Source: Pantoea alhagi (GTDB lineage: Bacteria > Pseudomonadota > Gammaproteobacteria > Enterobacterales > Enterobacteriaceae). Taken from it: a DNA stretch of 64,000 bases. The stretch is taken from contig NZ_CP019706.1 in NCBI RefSeq assembly GCF_002101395.1, positions 186,001-250,000 of the forward strand. Reading direction: 5' to 3'. Both the position numbers and the translations under genes were made by a program. How positions within the stretch are numbered: the first letter of the stretch is position 1; each line of letters opens with the position of its first letter. The notes below the pieces were generated by a model. That model made no database searches and had not been told where the DNA came from. It worked only from the letters and a program-made list of their open reading frames with translations. Below are positions 23,579-32,035 of the stretch, in pieces.

Positions 23579-25048
23579 ATGGCTACATTGCAAATTTCGC
23601 AAGGCACGTTTCGTCTTAGCGATACCCGGATCCTGACCCTTAATGATTTAACGCTGCACGGCGGAGAAAGCTGGGCTTTTGTTGGCACCAACGGCAGCGG
23701 CAAATCTTCACTGGCGCGCGCGTTGACAGGTGAGCTGCCGCCGCTGCAGGGCCGCTTTTCCAGCGACTTTATCCGCCCGAGGCGCCTGTCGCTGGAAAAA
23801 CTGCAAAAGCTGGTTGAGGAGGAGTGGCAGCGTAACAATACCGATCTCCTGAGCGAAGGCGAAGAGGATACGGGGCGCACGGCGGCGGAAATGATTCAGG
23901 AAGAGGTAAAAGATGAGATGCGCTGCCGCCAGCTGGCGCAGCTGTTCGGCATTGAATACCTGCTGGAACGCCGCTTTAAATATCTTTCCACCGGTGAAAC
24001 GCGCAAGACCCTGCTTTGTCAGGCGCTTATGGCTCAGCCGGATCTGCTGGTGCTGGACGAGCCTTTTGATGGGCTGGATGTGGCTTCGCGCGCCAGCCTG
24101 GCGGCGCTACTTGAGCAGCTGCATCAGCAAGGATATACCCTGGTGCTGGTGTTAAATCGCTTTGACGATATCCCCGCTTTTGTCGAGCGTACCGGCGTGC
24201 TGGCAGAGTGTAATCTGACCCATGTCGGCACACGCGAAACGGTACTGGCAGAGGCGCTGGTGGCGCAGCTGGCACACAGCGAACAGCTGGCGGGCATGGC
24301 GGTGCCGGAAGCGGACAATCCCGCTCAGCAACCGCGACTGGCACCTGACGTGCCGCGCATCGTGCTGAAAAACGGCGTGGTCAGCTATAACGATAAACCG
24401 GTTTTACACGGATTAACCTGGGAGGTTAAGCCAGGCGAGCACTGGCAAATCGTCGGGCCTAACGGCGCAGGGAAATCAACCTTGCTGAGCCTGGTAACCG
24501 GCGATCATCCGCAGGGTTACAGCAACGATTTAACCCTGTTTGGTCGTCGGCGCGGCAGCGGCGAAACCATCTGGGATATCAAGCAGCATATTGGCTATGT
24601 CAGCAGCAGCCTGCATCTGGATTACCGCGTCGCCATCAGCGTGCGCAACGTGATCCTTTCCGGTTATTTCGACTCTATCGGCCTGTATCAGGCGGTTTCC
24701 GACCGGCAACGCAAGCTGGCCGACAACTGGCTGGCGCTGCTGGGAATGGCGACGCAGGGCGATACGCCTTTTCATAGTTTGTCGTGGGGACAGCAGCGGC
24801 TGGTGCTGATTGCGCGGGCGCTGGTCAAACATCCTGCGCTGCTGATTCTGGACGAGCCGCTACAGGGACTGGATCCCATCAATCGACAGCTGGTACGCCG
24901 CTTTGTAGATATATTGATTGCCGAAGGCGAGACGCAATTGCTGTTTGTTTCGCATCATGCTGAAGATGCGCCGCAATGTATTACCCACCGTTTGAGCTTT
25001 GTGCCGCAGGACGATCGTTACCGCTATGAAATTGCCGCGCTGAGTTAA
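23579..25048 (+). CDS. modF: ModF, dual ABC ATPase
   Basis: The 489-residue protein has two ABC ATPase domains in one chain. Domain 1 has Walker A GTNGSGKSS at about 36-44 and signature LSTGETRK. Domain 2 has Walker A GPNGAGKST near 291 and the atypical signature LSWGQQR. No membrane segment is present. It is homologous to E. coli ModF (490 residues), whose exact function is unknown; it is cotranscribed with modE and sometimes called a photorepair-like protein. It follows modE after 76 bases. Confidence 0.95.
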   Translation: MATLQISQGTFRLSDTRILTLNDLTLHGGESWAFVGTNGSGKSSLARALTGELPPLQGRFSSDFIRPRRLSLEKLQKLVEEEWQRNNTDLLSEGEEDTGRTAAEMIQEEVKDEMRCRQLAQLFGIEYLLERRFKYLSTGETRKTLLCQALMAQPDLLVLDEPFDGLDVASRASLAALLEQLHQQGYTLVLVLNRFDDIPAFVERTGVLAECNLTHVGTRETVLAEALVAQLAHSEQLAGMAVPEADNPAQQPRLAPDVPRIVLKNGVVSYNDKPVLHGLTWEVKPGEHWQIVGPNGAGKSTLLSLVTGDHPQGYSNDLTLFGRRRGSGETIWDIKQHIGYVSSSLHLDYRVAISVRNVILSGYFDSIGLYQAVSDRQRKLADNWLALLGMATQGDTPFHSLSWGQQRLVLIARALVKHPALLILDEPLQGLDPINRQLVRRFVDILIAEGETQLLFVSHHAEDAPQCITHRLSFVPQDDRYRYEIAALS

Positions 25049-25054
25049 TGTTAT

Positions 25055-25073
25055 GGCCCGGGCAAACCGGGCC
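25055..25073 (+). terminator. GC hairpin after modF, possible terminator
   Basis: GGCCCGG (25055-25061) pairs with CCGGGCC (25067-25073) over a five-base loop, 7 bases after the modF stop. No T run follows, so termination would be weak or need Rho. Confidence 0.45.
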
Positions 25074-25163
25074 GTAATGAAGCCACAAACGCAGGCCGAT
25101 CGTTACCTTCTGATTTCCCCTGTTCTTCTTGCATTTGCTGCCTGTCACAAAGCGGCATTCATT

Positions 25164-25179
25164 ATGTAACCGCTACCAT
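25164..25179. promoter_or_regulatory. GalR/GalS-type operator, upstream copy
   Basis: ATGTAACCGCTACCAT is, on the minus strand, ATGGTAGCGGTTACAT. This differs by one or two bases from the E. coli internal gal operator OI (GTGGTAGCGGTTACAT). In E. coli OI lies inside galE, downstream of the promoter. Here it lies upstream of the other operator, with centres 88 bases apart. Confidence 0.75.
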
Positions 25180-25251
25180 TATTTCACCCGGTTAAATTAA
25201 TCCACAAAGCGCCAGATACTATTAACACTGGCAAATAAGAATTTTCAGCTT

Positions 25252-25313
25252 GTGTAAACGATTCCATTTATCCAGACTGGATCACGCTTTCAGGTTTTAC
25301 ACTGTGCTATTTT
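25252..25313 (+). promoter_or_regulatory. GalR/GalS-type operator and gal promoter
   Basis: GTGTAAACGATTCCAT (25252-25267) matches 15 of 16 bases of the E. coli external operator OE. Further on, TGCTATTTT (25305-25313) has the form of an extended -10 element, like the TGCTATGGT of E. coli galP1. A CRP-like site with moderate match lies between them, around 25270-25290. Together they make a GalR/GalS-controlled galTKM promoter likely. Confidence 0.72.
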
Positions 25314-25355
25314 TTATTCTGCGATCTCCGCTTTAGTCAGCTATCAGGACACAAC

Positions 25356-26408
25356 ATGGAAAAATTCAATCCGGTCGATCATCCTCATCGCCGTTATAAC
25401 CCGCTGACCGATCAGTGGGTACTGGTTTCCCCACATCGTGCGAAACGCCCATGGCAGGGCGCGCAAGAGGCGCCGACCGTGCAGCAACTGCCGAAACACG
25501 ACCCTGACTGCTTTCTTTGTCCGGGAAATATCCGTGTAACCGGCGACAAAAATCCCGATTATTCCGGTACCTGGGTGTTTACCAACGACTTCGCCGCGCT
25601 GATGGTTGATACGCCTGAAGCGCCGCAAAGCGACGATATGCTGATGCGCTGCGAAAGCGCGCGCGGCACCAGCCGGGTGATCTGCTTTTCTCCTGACCAC
25701 AGCAAAACGTTGCCGGAATTAAGCCTGTCGGCGCTGGAAGAGGTGGTCGCCACCTGGCAGCAGCAGACCGCCGAGCTGGGCCGCGACTATCCCTGGGTAC
25801 AGGTGTTTGAAAATAAAGGCGCGGCGATGGGCTGCTCAAATCCCCATCCGCACGGGCAGGTATGGGCCAACAGTTTTCTGCCGAACGAAGTGCAGCGCGA
25901 AGATCAGCATCAGCGCGCTTACTGGCAGCAGCACGGCTCGCCGATGCTGGTGGATTATGTGGCGCGCGAGCTAAAAGACGGCAGCCGCACGGTGGTGGAA
26001 ACCGAACACTGGCTGGCGGTGGTGCCCTGGTGGGCGGCCTGGCCGTTTGAAACGCTGCTGCTGCCGAAAACGGCTGTTCAGCGCCTGGTGGATCTGACCG
26101 ATGCGCAGCGCAGCGACCTTGCGCTGGCGCTGAAAAAGCTTACCAGCCGCTACGATAACCTGTTCCAGTGCTCTTTCCCCTACTCCATGGGCTGGCACGG
26201 CGCGCCGTTCAATGGCGAAGAGAACCCGCACTGGCAGCTGCATGCACATTTTTATCCGCCGCTGCTGCGTTCGGCGACGGTACGTAAGTTTATGGTTGGG
26301 TATGAAATGCTGGCAGAAACCCAGCGCGACTTAACTGCAGAACAGGCAGCGGAGCGCCTGCGTTCCGTCAGTGATATTCATTTCCGCCAGACGGGAGACT
26401 CAGAATGA
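25356..26408 (+). CDS. galT: Galactose-1-phosphate uridylyltransferase
   Basis: GalT exchanges UMP between UDP-glucose and galactose-1-phosphate in the Leloir pathway. The 350-residue protein has the HPHGQ active site (164-168) with nucleophile His166, the E. coli position. Zinc ligands Cys52 and Cys55 are in DCFLCPG. VDHPHRRYNPLT (7-18) and SMGWHGAPF are further family marks. The ribosome site TCAGGAC precedes the ATG. It is the first gene of galTKM and overlaps galK by 4 bases. Confidence 0.98.
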   Translation: MEKFNPVDHPHRRYNPLTDQWVLVSPHRAKRPWQGAQEAPTVQQLPKHDPDCFLCPGNIRVTGDKNPDYSGTWVFTNDFAALMVDTPEAPQSDDMLMRCESARGTSRVICFSPDHSKTLPELSLSALEEVVATWQQQTAELGRDYPWVQVFENKGAAMGCSNPHPHGQVWANSFLPNEVQREDQHQRAYWQQHGSPMLVDYVARELKDGSRTVVETEHWLAVVPWWAAWPFETLLLPKTAVQRLVDLTDAQRSDLALALKKLTSRYDNLFQCSFPYSMGWHGAPFNGEENPHWQLHAHFYPPLLRSATVRKFMVGYEMLAETQRDLTAEQAAERLRSVSDIHFRQTGDSE

Positions 26409-27553
26409 GCTTAAAAGCAACCACCGACCAAATTTTCCAGCAGCAGTTTGGCTATCAGCCGACACACACCATTCAGGCACCGGGCCGCGTAAACCTGATC
26501 GGTGAACATACCGATTACAACGACGGCTTTGTGTTGCCCTGCGCTATCGATTACCAGACGGTGATCAGCTGCGCCAGACGTGACGATCGCCAGGTTCGGG
26601 TTATCGCGGTGGATTATGATAATCAGCAGGACAGCTTCTCGCTGGATGAGCCGATCATGAGCGTTAAAGAGCCGATGTGGGCGAACTACGTGCGCGGCGT
26701 GGTGAAACATTTACAAAAGCGCAACGGCAACTTTAACGGTGCGGACCTGGTGATCAGCGGCAACGTGCCGCAGGGTGCCGGACTCAGCTCATCTGCGTCG
26801 CTGGAAGTAGCAGTGGGTACCGTATTCCAGCAGCTTTACCATCTGCCGCTGGATGGTGCCGAAATCGCGGTAAACGGTCAGGAAGCGGAAAACCAGTTCG
26901 TCGGCTGTAACTGCGGCATCATGGATCAGCTGATCTCCGCACTGGGTAAAAAAAATCACGCCATGCTGCTCGACTGTCGCACGTTGGGCACGCGTGCGGT
27001 GCCGATGCCGCAGGATGTGGCGGTGGTGATTATCAACTCGAACTTCCGTCGCAGCCTGGTAGGCAGTGAGTACAACACGCGCCGCGAGCAGTGCGAAACC
27101 GGCGCGCGTTTCTTCAGCCAGCCCGCGCTGCGCGATGTGGATATCAATCAGTTCAGAGCAGTAGAGCATGAGCTGGATCCGCAGGTTGCTAAACGCGTGC
27201 GGCACGTATTAACCGAGAACGCCCGCACGCTGGAAGCTGCCGAGGCGCTAAGCAAAGGCGACCTGAAACGCATGGGTGAGCTGATGGCGGAATCACACGC
27301 CTCAATGCGCGATGATTTTGAGATCACCGTACCGCCTGTCGACCAGCTGGTTGAGATAGTGAAAGAGGTTATCGGCGATCGGGGCGGCGTACGGATGACC
27401 GGCGGCGGCTTTGGCGGCTGCGTGGTAGCGCTGATGCCGGTTGACCTGGTGGAGCCGGTAAAAGCCGCCGTTGCCAGCCAGTACGAAGCCAAAACCGGGA
27501 TTAAAGAGACCTTTTATGTCTGCAAGGCATCGGAGGGCGCAGGACAATGCTAA
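26405..27553 (+). CDS. galK: Galactokinase
   Basis: GalK phosphorylates galactose with ATP. The 382-residue GHMP kinase has the galactokinase signature GRVNLIGEHTDYNDGF (27-42), the ATP-binding VPQGAGLSSSASLEV near 120, and the C-terminal GGGFGGCVVAL. The catalytic Asp is in CGIMDQLIS. It overlaps galT by 4 bases (ATGA) and galM by 7 bases. Confidence 0.98.
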   Translation: MSLKATTDQIFQQQFGYQPTHTIQAPGRVNLIGEHTDYNDGFVLPCAIDYQTVISCARRDDRQVRVIAVDYDNQQDSFSLDEPIMSVKEPMWANYVRGVVKHLQKRNGNFNGADLVISGNVPQGAGLSSSASLEVAVGTVFQQLYHLPLDGAEIAVNGQEAENQFVGCNCGIMDQLISALGKKNHAMLLDCRTLGTRAVPMPQDVAVVIINSNFRRSLVGSEYNTRREQCETGARFFSQPALRDVDINQFRAVEHELDPQVAKRVRHVLTENARTLEAAEALSKGDLKRMGELMAESHASMRDDFEITVPPVDQLVEIVKEVIGDRGGVRMTGGGFGGCVVALMPVDLVEPVKAAVASQYEAKTGIKETFYVCKASEGAGQC

Positions 27554-28578
27554 ACGAAGCGACGTCGCTGGCTCCCGACGGCCAGCCGTTGCGCATTACC
27601 GCGCTGCGCAACGGCAAGGGCATGGTCGCCACCTTTATGGACTGGGGTGCAACCTGGCTTTCAGCGCGCGTACCCATGAAAGACGGCAGCGTCCGTGAAG
27701 CGCTGCTCGGCTGCGCAACGCCTGCCGACTACCTTAAGCAGACCGCTTACCTTGGCGCGACCGTAGGCCGCTACGCCAACCGCATCGCCAGTGCGCGTTT
27801 GAACAAGGCAGACATTTTTTTAGCGGCAAATCAGGGCGCGCATCAGCTGCACGGCGGCCCGGAAGGCTTCGATAAACGCCGCTGGCAAATTGTTCGCCAG
27901 AACGAAAACAGCGTGATTTACCGTATCGATTCACCTGATGGCGACCAGGGCTATCCCGGAAATCTTATCGCCCAGGTGGAATATCGGCTGGATGATAATA
28001 ACTGCCTGTCGATTAACTGGGAGGCGCAGGTCGATCGTTCCTGCCCGGTCAATCTGACCAATCACGCCTATTTCAATCTGGACGCGCATCACGGCGATGC
28101 GCGTCAACACAGGCTGCAGCTCAGCGCCGACCGCTATTTGCCGGTAGACAGCGAAGGCATTCCGCGCGCGCCGCTACAGACGGTAGAGAACAGCGGCTTT
28201 GATTTCCGCCAGCCAAAATCCATTAGCCGTGACTTTTTGCAGGATGAGGATCAGCGTCTGGTACAGGGCTACGACCATGCCTTCCTGCTGAATGAACGCG
28301 ATGCGGCGCAACCTGCAGCGCAGCTCTGGTCGGCAGATGGCAAACTTAAGCTGACGGTGCATACCAGCGCGCCGGCGCTGCAGTTTTACAGCGGCAATTA
28401 TCTGGCAGGAACGCCGGCACGTGACCAGGAGAGCTATACTGCTTTCCAGGGCATCGCGCTGGAGAGTGAGTTTTTACCCGATTCACCAAACCATCCTGAA
28501 TGGCCCCAGCCTGACTGTTGGTTACAACCGGGCGAAACCTATCACAGTGTTACCCGCTATACGTTAACGGCGGAATAA
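27547..28578 (+). CDS. galM: Galactose mutarotase (aldose 1-epimerase)
   Basis: GalM converts beta-D-galactose to the alpha form used by GalK. The 343-residue beta-sandwich protein has GATVGRYANRIASAR near 77, the HQLHGGPEGFDKR segment (His acid/base site) and NLTNHAYFNL with the second active-site His. The catalytic Glu is in the LESEF segment near the C-terminus. It is the last gene of the operon. No clear terminator follows. Confidence 0.97.
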   Translation: MLNEATSLAPDGQPLRITALRNGKGMVATFMDWGATWLSARVPMKDGSVREALLGCATPADYLKQTAYLGATVGRYANRIASARLNKADIFLAANQGAHQLHGGPEGFDKRRWQIVRQNENSVIYRIDSPDGDQGYPGNLIAQVEYRLDDNNCLSINWEAQVDRSCPVNLTNHAYFNLDAHHGDARQHRLQLSADRYLPVDSEGIPRAPLQTVENSGFDFRQPKSISRDFLQDEDQRLVQGYDHAFLLNERDAAQPAAQLWSADGKLKLTVHTSAPALQFYSGNYLAGTPARDQESYTAFQGIALESEFLPDSPNHPEWPQPDCWLQPGETYHSVTRYTLTAE

Positions 28579-28683
28579 CATCAGGCTGAAAAACAGGCAT
28601 CGCGCAGGTTGAGTACTTACGCCGTGCGTAGAATTCCGCTATGGTAGGGCACTATCGATTGCCGTGCCGCGCGCGACGGCAAT

Positions 28684-28699
28684 ATAATGGTTTCATTAT
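28684..28699. promoter_or_regulatory. Fur-like inverted repeat upstream of gpmA
   Basis: ATAATG (28684-28689) and CATTAT (28694-28699) are inverted around four bases, like a Fur box short by one base. E. coli gpmA is reported to respond to Fur and iron, which makes this a candidate only. Confidence 0.35.
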
Positions 28700-28724
28700 C
28701 ATACGAGCGTTAAGGAGTTAAGCT

Positions 28725-29477
28725 ATGGCTGTAACTAAGCTGGTTCTGGTGCGCCACGGCGAAAGCCAGTGGAACAACGAAAACCGCTTTACCGGATGGT
28801 ACGATGTGGATCTGTCTGATAAAGGCCGCGGAGAAGCAAAAGCAGCAGGTCAGCTGCTGAAAAAAGAGGGTTTCACCTTCGATTTCGCTTACACTTCCGT
28901 GCTGAAGCGCGCTATTCACACTCTGTGGAACATTCTGGATGAACTGGATCAGGCCTGGCTGCCGGTAGAAAAATCCTGGCGTCTGAACGAGCGTCACTAC
29001 GGTGCGCTGCAGGGTCTGAACAAAGCAGAAACCGCTGAGAAATATGGCGACGAGCAGGTAAAACAGTGGCGTCGCGGCTTTGCCGTTACCCCGCCGGAAC
29101 TGGATCGCGAAGATGAACGCTTCCCGGGCCACGATCCGCGCTATGCGAAACTGACCGCTGAGCAGCTGCCTACCACGGAAAGCCTGGCGCTGACCATTGA
29201 ACGCGTTATCCCTTACTGGAATGAATCTATTCTGCCGCGCCTGAAAAGCGGTGAGAAAGTGATCATTGCCGCTCACGGTAACTCACTGCGCGCGCTGGTG
29301 AAATATCTGGATAACATGAGCGAAGAAGAAATCCTCGAACTGAACATCCCAACTGGCGTACCGCTGGTTTATGAGTTCGACGAAAACTTCAAGCCGCTTA
29401 AGCGTTACTATCTGGGCGACGCTGACGAAATCGCAGCGAAAGCCGCAGCAGTAGCGAACCAGGGCAAAGCGAAGTAA
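28725..29477 (+). CDS. gpmA: Phosphoglycerate mutase, 2,3-BPG-dependent
   Basis: GpmA interconverts 3- and 2-phosphoglycerate in glycolysis. The 250 residues equal E. coli GpmA. The phosphohistidine is His11 in LVRHGESQWN, and the second catalytic His is in AAHGNSLRAL near 184. The start has TAAGGAG 9 bases upstream. Codon choice and the strong terminator suggest high expression. Confidence 0.98.
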   Translation: MAVTKLVLVRHGESQWNNENRFTGWYDVDLSDKGRGEAKAAGQLLKKEGFTFDFAYTSVLKRAIHTLWNILDELDQAWLPVEKSWRLNERHYGALQGLNKAETAEKYGDEQVKQWRRGFAVTPPELDREDERFPGHDPRYAKLTAEQLPTTESLALTIERVIPYWNESILPRLKSGEKVIIAAHGNSLRALVKYLDNMSEEEILELNIPTGVPLVYEFDENFKPLKRYYLGDADEIAAKAAAVANQGKAK

Positions 29478-29489
29478 TTCGTTATTTGC

Positions 29490-29519
29490 AAAAAAACCCG
29501 CCAGACGGCGGGTTTTTTA
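29490..29519. terminator. Bidirectional terminator between gpmA and aroG
   Basis: An A run, then CCCGCC (29497-29502) paired with GGCGGG (29507-29512), then six T residues. It can serve both convergent genes. Confidence 0.9.
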
Positions 29520-29544
29520 TTGCTGCCTGCGCGTAAGGCTACGT

Positions 29545-30597
29545 TCAGCCCCGGCGCGCTTTTACCGCAGCAGCCAGCTGATGCAGTACCTTTTCCGTAT
29601 CTTCCCAGCCGATGCAGGCGTCGGTAATGCTCTTGCCGTAAACCAGCGGCTCGCCGCTTTCCAGGCTTTGATTACCTTCCACCAGATGACTTTCGATCAT
29701 CACGCCGATAATGCCCTGCTCTCCGCCTTCGATCTGCTGTGCAACATCCTCAGCCACTACCATCTGACGCTGGAACTGCTTACTGCTGTTAGCATGGCTG
29801 AAATCGATCATAACCTGAGCCGGCAGACCCGCTTTTTCCAGCCCCGCTTTTACTGCGCTGACATGATGCGCACTGTAGTTCGGCTCTTTACCGCCGCGCA
29901 GGATAATATGGCAGTCACCGTTGCCGCTGGTTTCAACAATCGCAGAATGACCATACTTGGTTACCGACAGGAAGCAGTGCGGCGATCCGGCGGCATTAAT
30001 CGCATCAATAGCGACTTTAATGGTGCCGTCGGTGCCGTTCTTAAAGCCCACGGGGCAAGAGAGGCCGGAAGCCAGCTCACGATGCACCTGCGATTCGGTG
30101 GTACGTGCGCCAATAGCGCCCCAGCTCATCAGGTCGGCCAGATACTGCGGCGTGATCATATCCAGGAATTCGCCCGCCGTCGGCAGACCGGCGTCATTGA
30201 TGTCCAGCAACAGTTTGCGGGCAATGCGCAAACCATCATTGATCTGGAAGCTGCCGTCCATCAGCGGGTCGTTGATCAGCCCTTTCCAGCCCACCGTGGT
30301 ACGCGGCTTTTCAAAATAGACGCGCATCACGATTTCCAGCTCGCCGCTTAGCGCTTCACGCAGCGTTAACAGACGGTCAGCATATTCTTTGGCTGCTTCA
30401 ACATCATGAATAGAACAGGGACCGATCACCACCAGCAGACGGTCATCTTCATTTTTCAGAATTTTGTGGATCGCCTGCCGTGAAGCGGCAACGGTCGTCG
30501 CAGCTTTCTCCGTCGAAGGAAATTTTTCCAGTAGCGCAACCGGAGGTAACAGTTCTTTTATCTCTTTGATTCTTAAATCATCATTCTGGTAATTCAT
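29545..30597 (-). CDS. aroG: DAHP synthase, AroG type
   Basis: AroG condenses phosphoenolpyruvate and erythrose-4-phosphate as the first step of aromatic amino acid synthesis. The 350 residues equal the Phe-sensitive E. coli enzyme and the N-terminus MNYQNDDLRIKEI is the AroG form rather than AroF or AroH. The metal ligand Cys61 is in VIGPCSIHD. VGFKNGTDG and IDFSHANS are further conserved sites. Only a weak TyrR-like half site is seen upstream. It is convergent with gpmA, as in E. coli. Confidence 0.97.
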   Translation of the reverse strand: MNYQNDDLRIKEIKELLPPVALLEKFPSTEKAATTVAASRQAIHKILKNEDDRLLVVIGPCSIHDVEAAKEYADRLLTLREALSGELEIVMRVYFEKPRTTVGWKGLINDPLMDGSFQINDGLRIARKLLLDINDAGLPTAGEFLDMITPQYLADLMSWGAIGARTTESQVHRELASGLSCPVGFKNGTDGTIKVAIDAINAAGSPHCFLSVTKYGHSAIVETSGNGDCHIILRGGKEPNYSAHHVSAVKAGLEKAGLPAQVMIDFSHANSSKQFQRQMVVAEDVAQQIEGGEQGIIGVMIESHLVEGNQSLESGEPLVYGKSITDACIGWEDTEKVLHQLAAAVKARRG

Positions 30598-30890
30598 AAG
30601 CTATCCATTTTTATATTTTGCCTGGCATGCAGCTGGCACACCTTGCTCAATCTATCCCGTCACTGCCGCGCTGTAAATCGCCTTTCCCTCGACAAAGGGC
30701 ATTTGGGATTTGCGTTTCTTTGGTTCCTTACTACACTTTTAACCGTTAGTTCTTAAAAATTTATTATTTTCATCACAAGTTTTCGCCACATGTTGCTGTG
30801 GCGATATATTGTTTTGCCTGCACGAGAAAATGACTTAAACGTTTTATCAGGTTTCGTCAGCAACTATCAATAATTAACGGGAGCATAATT

Positions 30891-31247
30891 ATGAATAAGT
30901 TTGCCATTGCCATTCTGACAGCAGCCATGACTTTGGGTAGCGGTGCCGCACTGGCCGCAGACGGTAACAACGGTACAGCGAACCAGGCAGCGGATGCCGG
31001 CGCAGTAGCGCCAGGCGCAAAAGAAAATTTGCCGCCGAATAATGTTGATAACAGCCAGATTAATAATTCCGGTATTAATACTAATACCAGCAGCACGCCA
31101 ACCGCGGGCAGCAACGGTATGAGCGCCGATGAAATGGATCAAAACGCGCAGTGTAAAGACGGTAAATGCCCTAACGTCAATGAAAAAGTTCAGACGCAGC
31201 AGGGCGGTGGCGATGTTGATCGTAAAACCGACGGCACTACGCAATAA
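30891..31247 (+). CDS. ybgS: YbgS-like exported protein
   Basis: The 118-residue product begins with a signal peptide cleaved after AALA (about residue 22). The mature part is low-complexity and hydrophilic, rich in Asn, Gly, Asp and Gln, with CKDGKCPN near 90 holding the only two Cys, which could form a disulfide. The C-terminus KTDGTTQ is identical to what I recall of E. coli YbgS. The function is unknown despite the historical label homeobox protein. It lies after aroG, as in E. coli, with a good ribosome site (GGGAG). Confidence 0.92.
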   Translation: MNKFAIAILTAAMTLGSGAALAADGNNGTANQAADAGAVAPGAKENLPPNNVDNSQINNSGINTNTSSTPTAGSNGMSADEMDQNAQCKDGKCPNVNEKVQTQQGGGDVDRKTDGTTQ

Positions 31248-31268
31248 CATTACGCCGTCAGGCTGATT

Positions 31269-31300
31269 AAATAAAAGAGAGCTGCGGCTCTCTTTTATTT
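31269..31300. terminator. Strong terminator after ybgS
   Basis: AAATAAAAGAGAGC (31269-31282) is mirrored by GCTCTCTTTTATTT (31287-31300). It separates ybgS from the phosphorelay genes. Confidence 0.9.
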
Positions 31301-31447
31301 TGACCCATAATACATTTCTTTCTTACCTTGTCCTTTCTCTTTGCTGCTGCTTTACCACCTTCTCTTCTGCCAGACATTGCTTCCACCACTTTTTTCGCTA
31401 TTCTAAGATGCTGTAATAAATCAAATAACGATCAATGAAATATTCCT

Positions 31448-32035
31448 ATGGCGCATCTGTTACTTATTGACGACCATCCGCTGGTGCAGGTTGCGCTGGA
31501 AGCTGCACTGGCAAGCGCGCCTATTCCCCTGAGCCTGATGGCAGTGGATAGCGAAGCCGCCGCTTTTCAGGCTTTGCAGCAGCAAATGCCTCAGTTGGTG
31601 ATCCTGGATATCAGCCTGCCTGACAGCAATGGGCTGGAGATGCTCAAGCTGCTTAAACGCCGTTTTCCTGACCTGCCGGTGCTGATCTACTCTGCTCAAA
31701 CCGAGCGCCTGTATATGCAAATGGCGCAGGCTGCCGGTGCCGCTGGCTATATTGTAAAAAGTCAGAGTATGCCGCAATTGCTGAGCGCTATTCTTGCGGT
31801 GCTGGGCGGTAAGATGGTTTTCGCCGCCGATATTTCCGCCGCGGGCGCTTTGCCGCTGACCGGCAAAGAACAGCAGGTGCTTTCCTTACTGGCACAGGGC
31901 TTGTCTAATTTGCAGATCGCCCAACAGCTGCATATCAGCAATAAAACGGTCAGCACGCATAAAAAGAATATTCTGGAGAAAACCGGAGCCCATTCCGTAC
32001 TGGATCTCGCCGCCTTATGGAAAGCTCAGCAATAG
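31448..32035 (+). CDS. NarL/FixJ-type response regulator, EvgA-like
   Basis: The 195-residue protein has a receiver domain (1-120) with acidic pocket Asp8-Asp9, phosphoacceptor Asp54 in LVILDISLPD, Ser82 and Lys104. A LuxR-type helix-turn-helix follows (about 136-190), with LTGKEQQVLSLLAQG and TVSTHKKNIL. The size and domain order fit EvgA and BvgA. The ribosome site is poor. It overlaps the kinase gene downstream by 19 bases, in the evgA-evgS order. No such pair is present at this place in E. coli. Target genes cannot be deduced from the sequence. Confidence 0.9.
   Translation: MAHLLLIDDHPLVQVALEAALASAPIPLSLMAVDSEAAAFQALQQQMPQLVILDISLPDSNGLEMLKLLKRRFPDLPVLIYSAQTERLYMQMAQAAGAAGYIVKSQSMPQLLSAILAVLGGKMVFAADISAAGALPLTGKEQQVLSLLAQGLSNLQIAQQLHISNKTVSTHKKNILEKTGAHSVLDLAALWKAQQ

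Larger units (their letters stand above)
25049..25355 (+). other. gal regulatory region in place of galE
   Basis: These 307 bases occupy the place where E. coli carries galE and its promoter. They contain the hairpin after modF, two GalR-type operators and the putative promoter. I find no galE remnant. Confidence 0.75.

Noticed and set aside
30672..30689. TyrR box upstream of aroG
   Set aside because: TGTAAA is present, but the second half (TTCCCT) matches only three of six bases of TTTACA.
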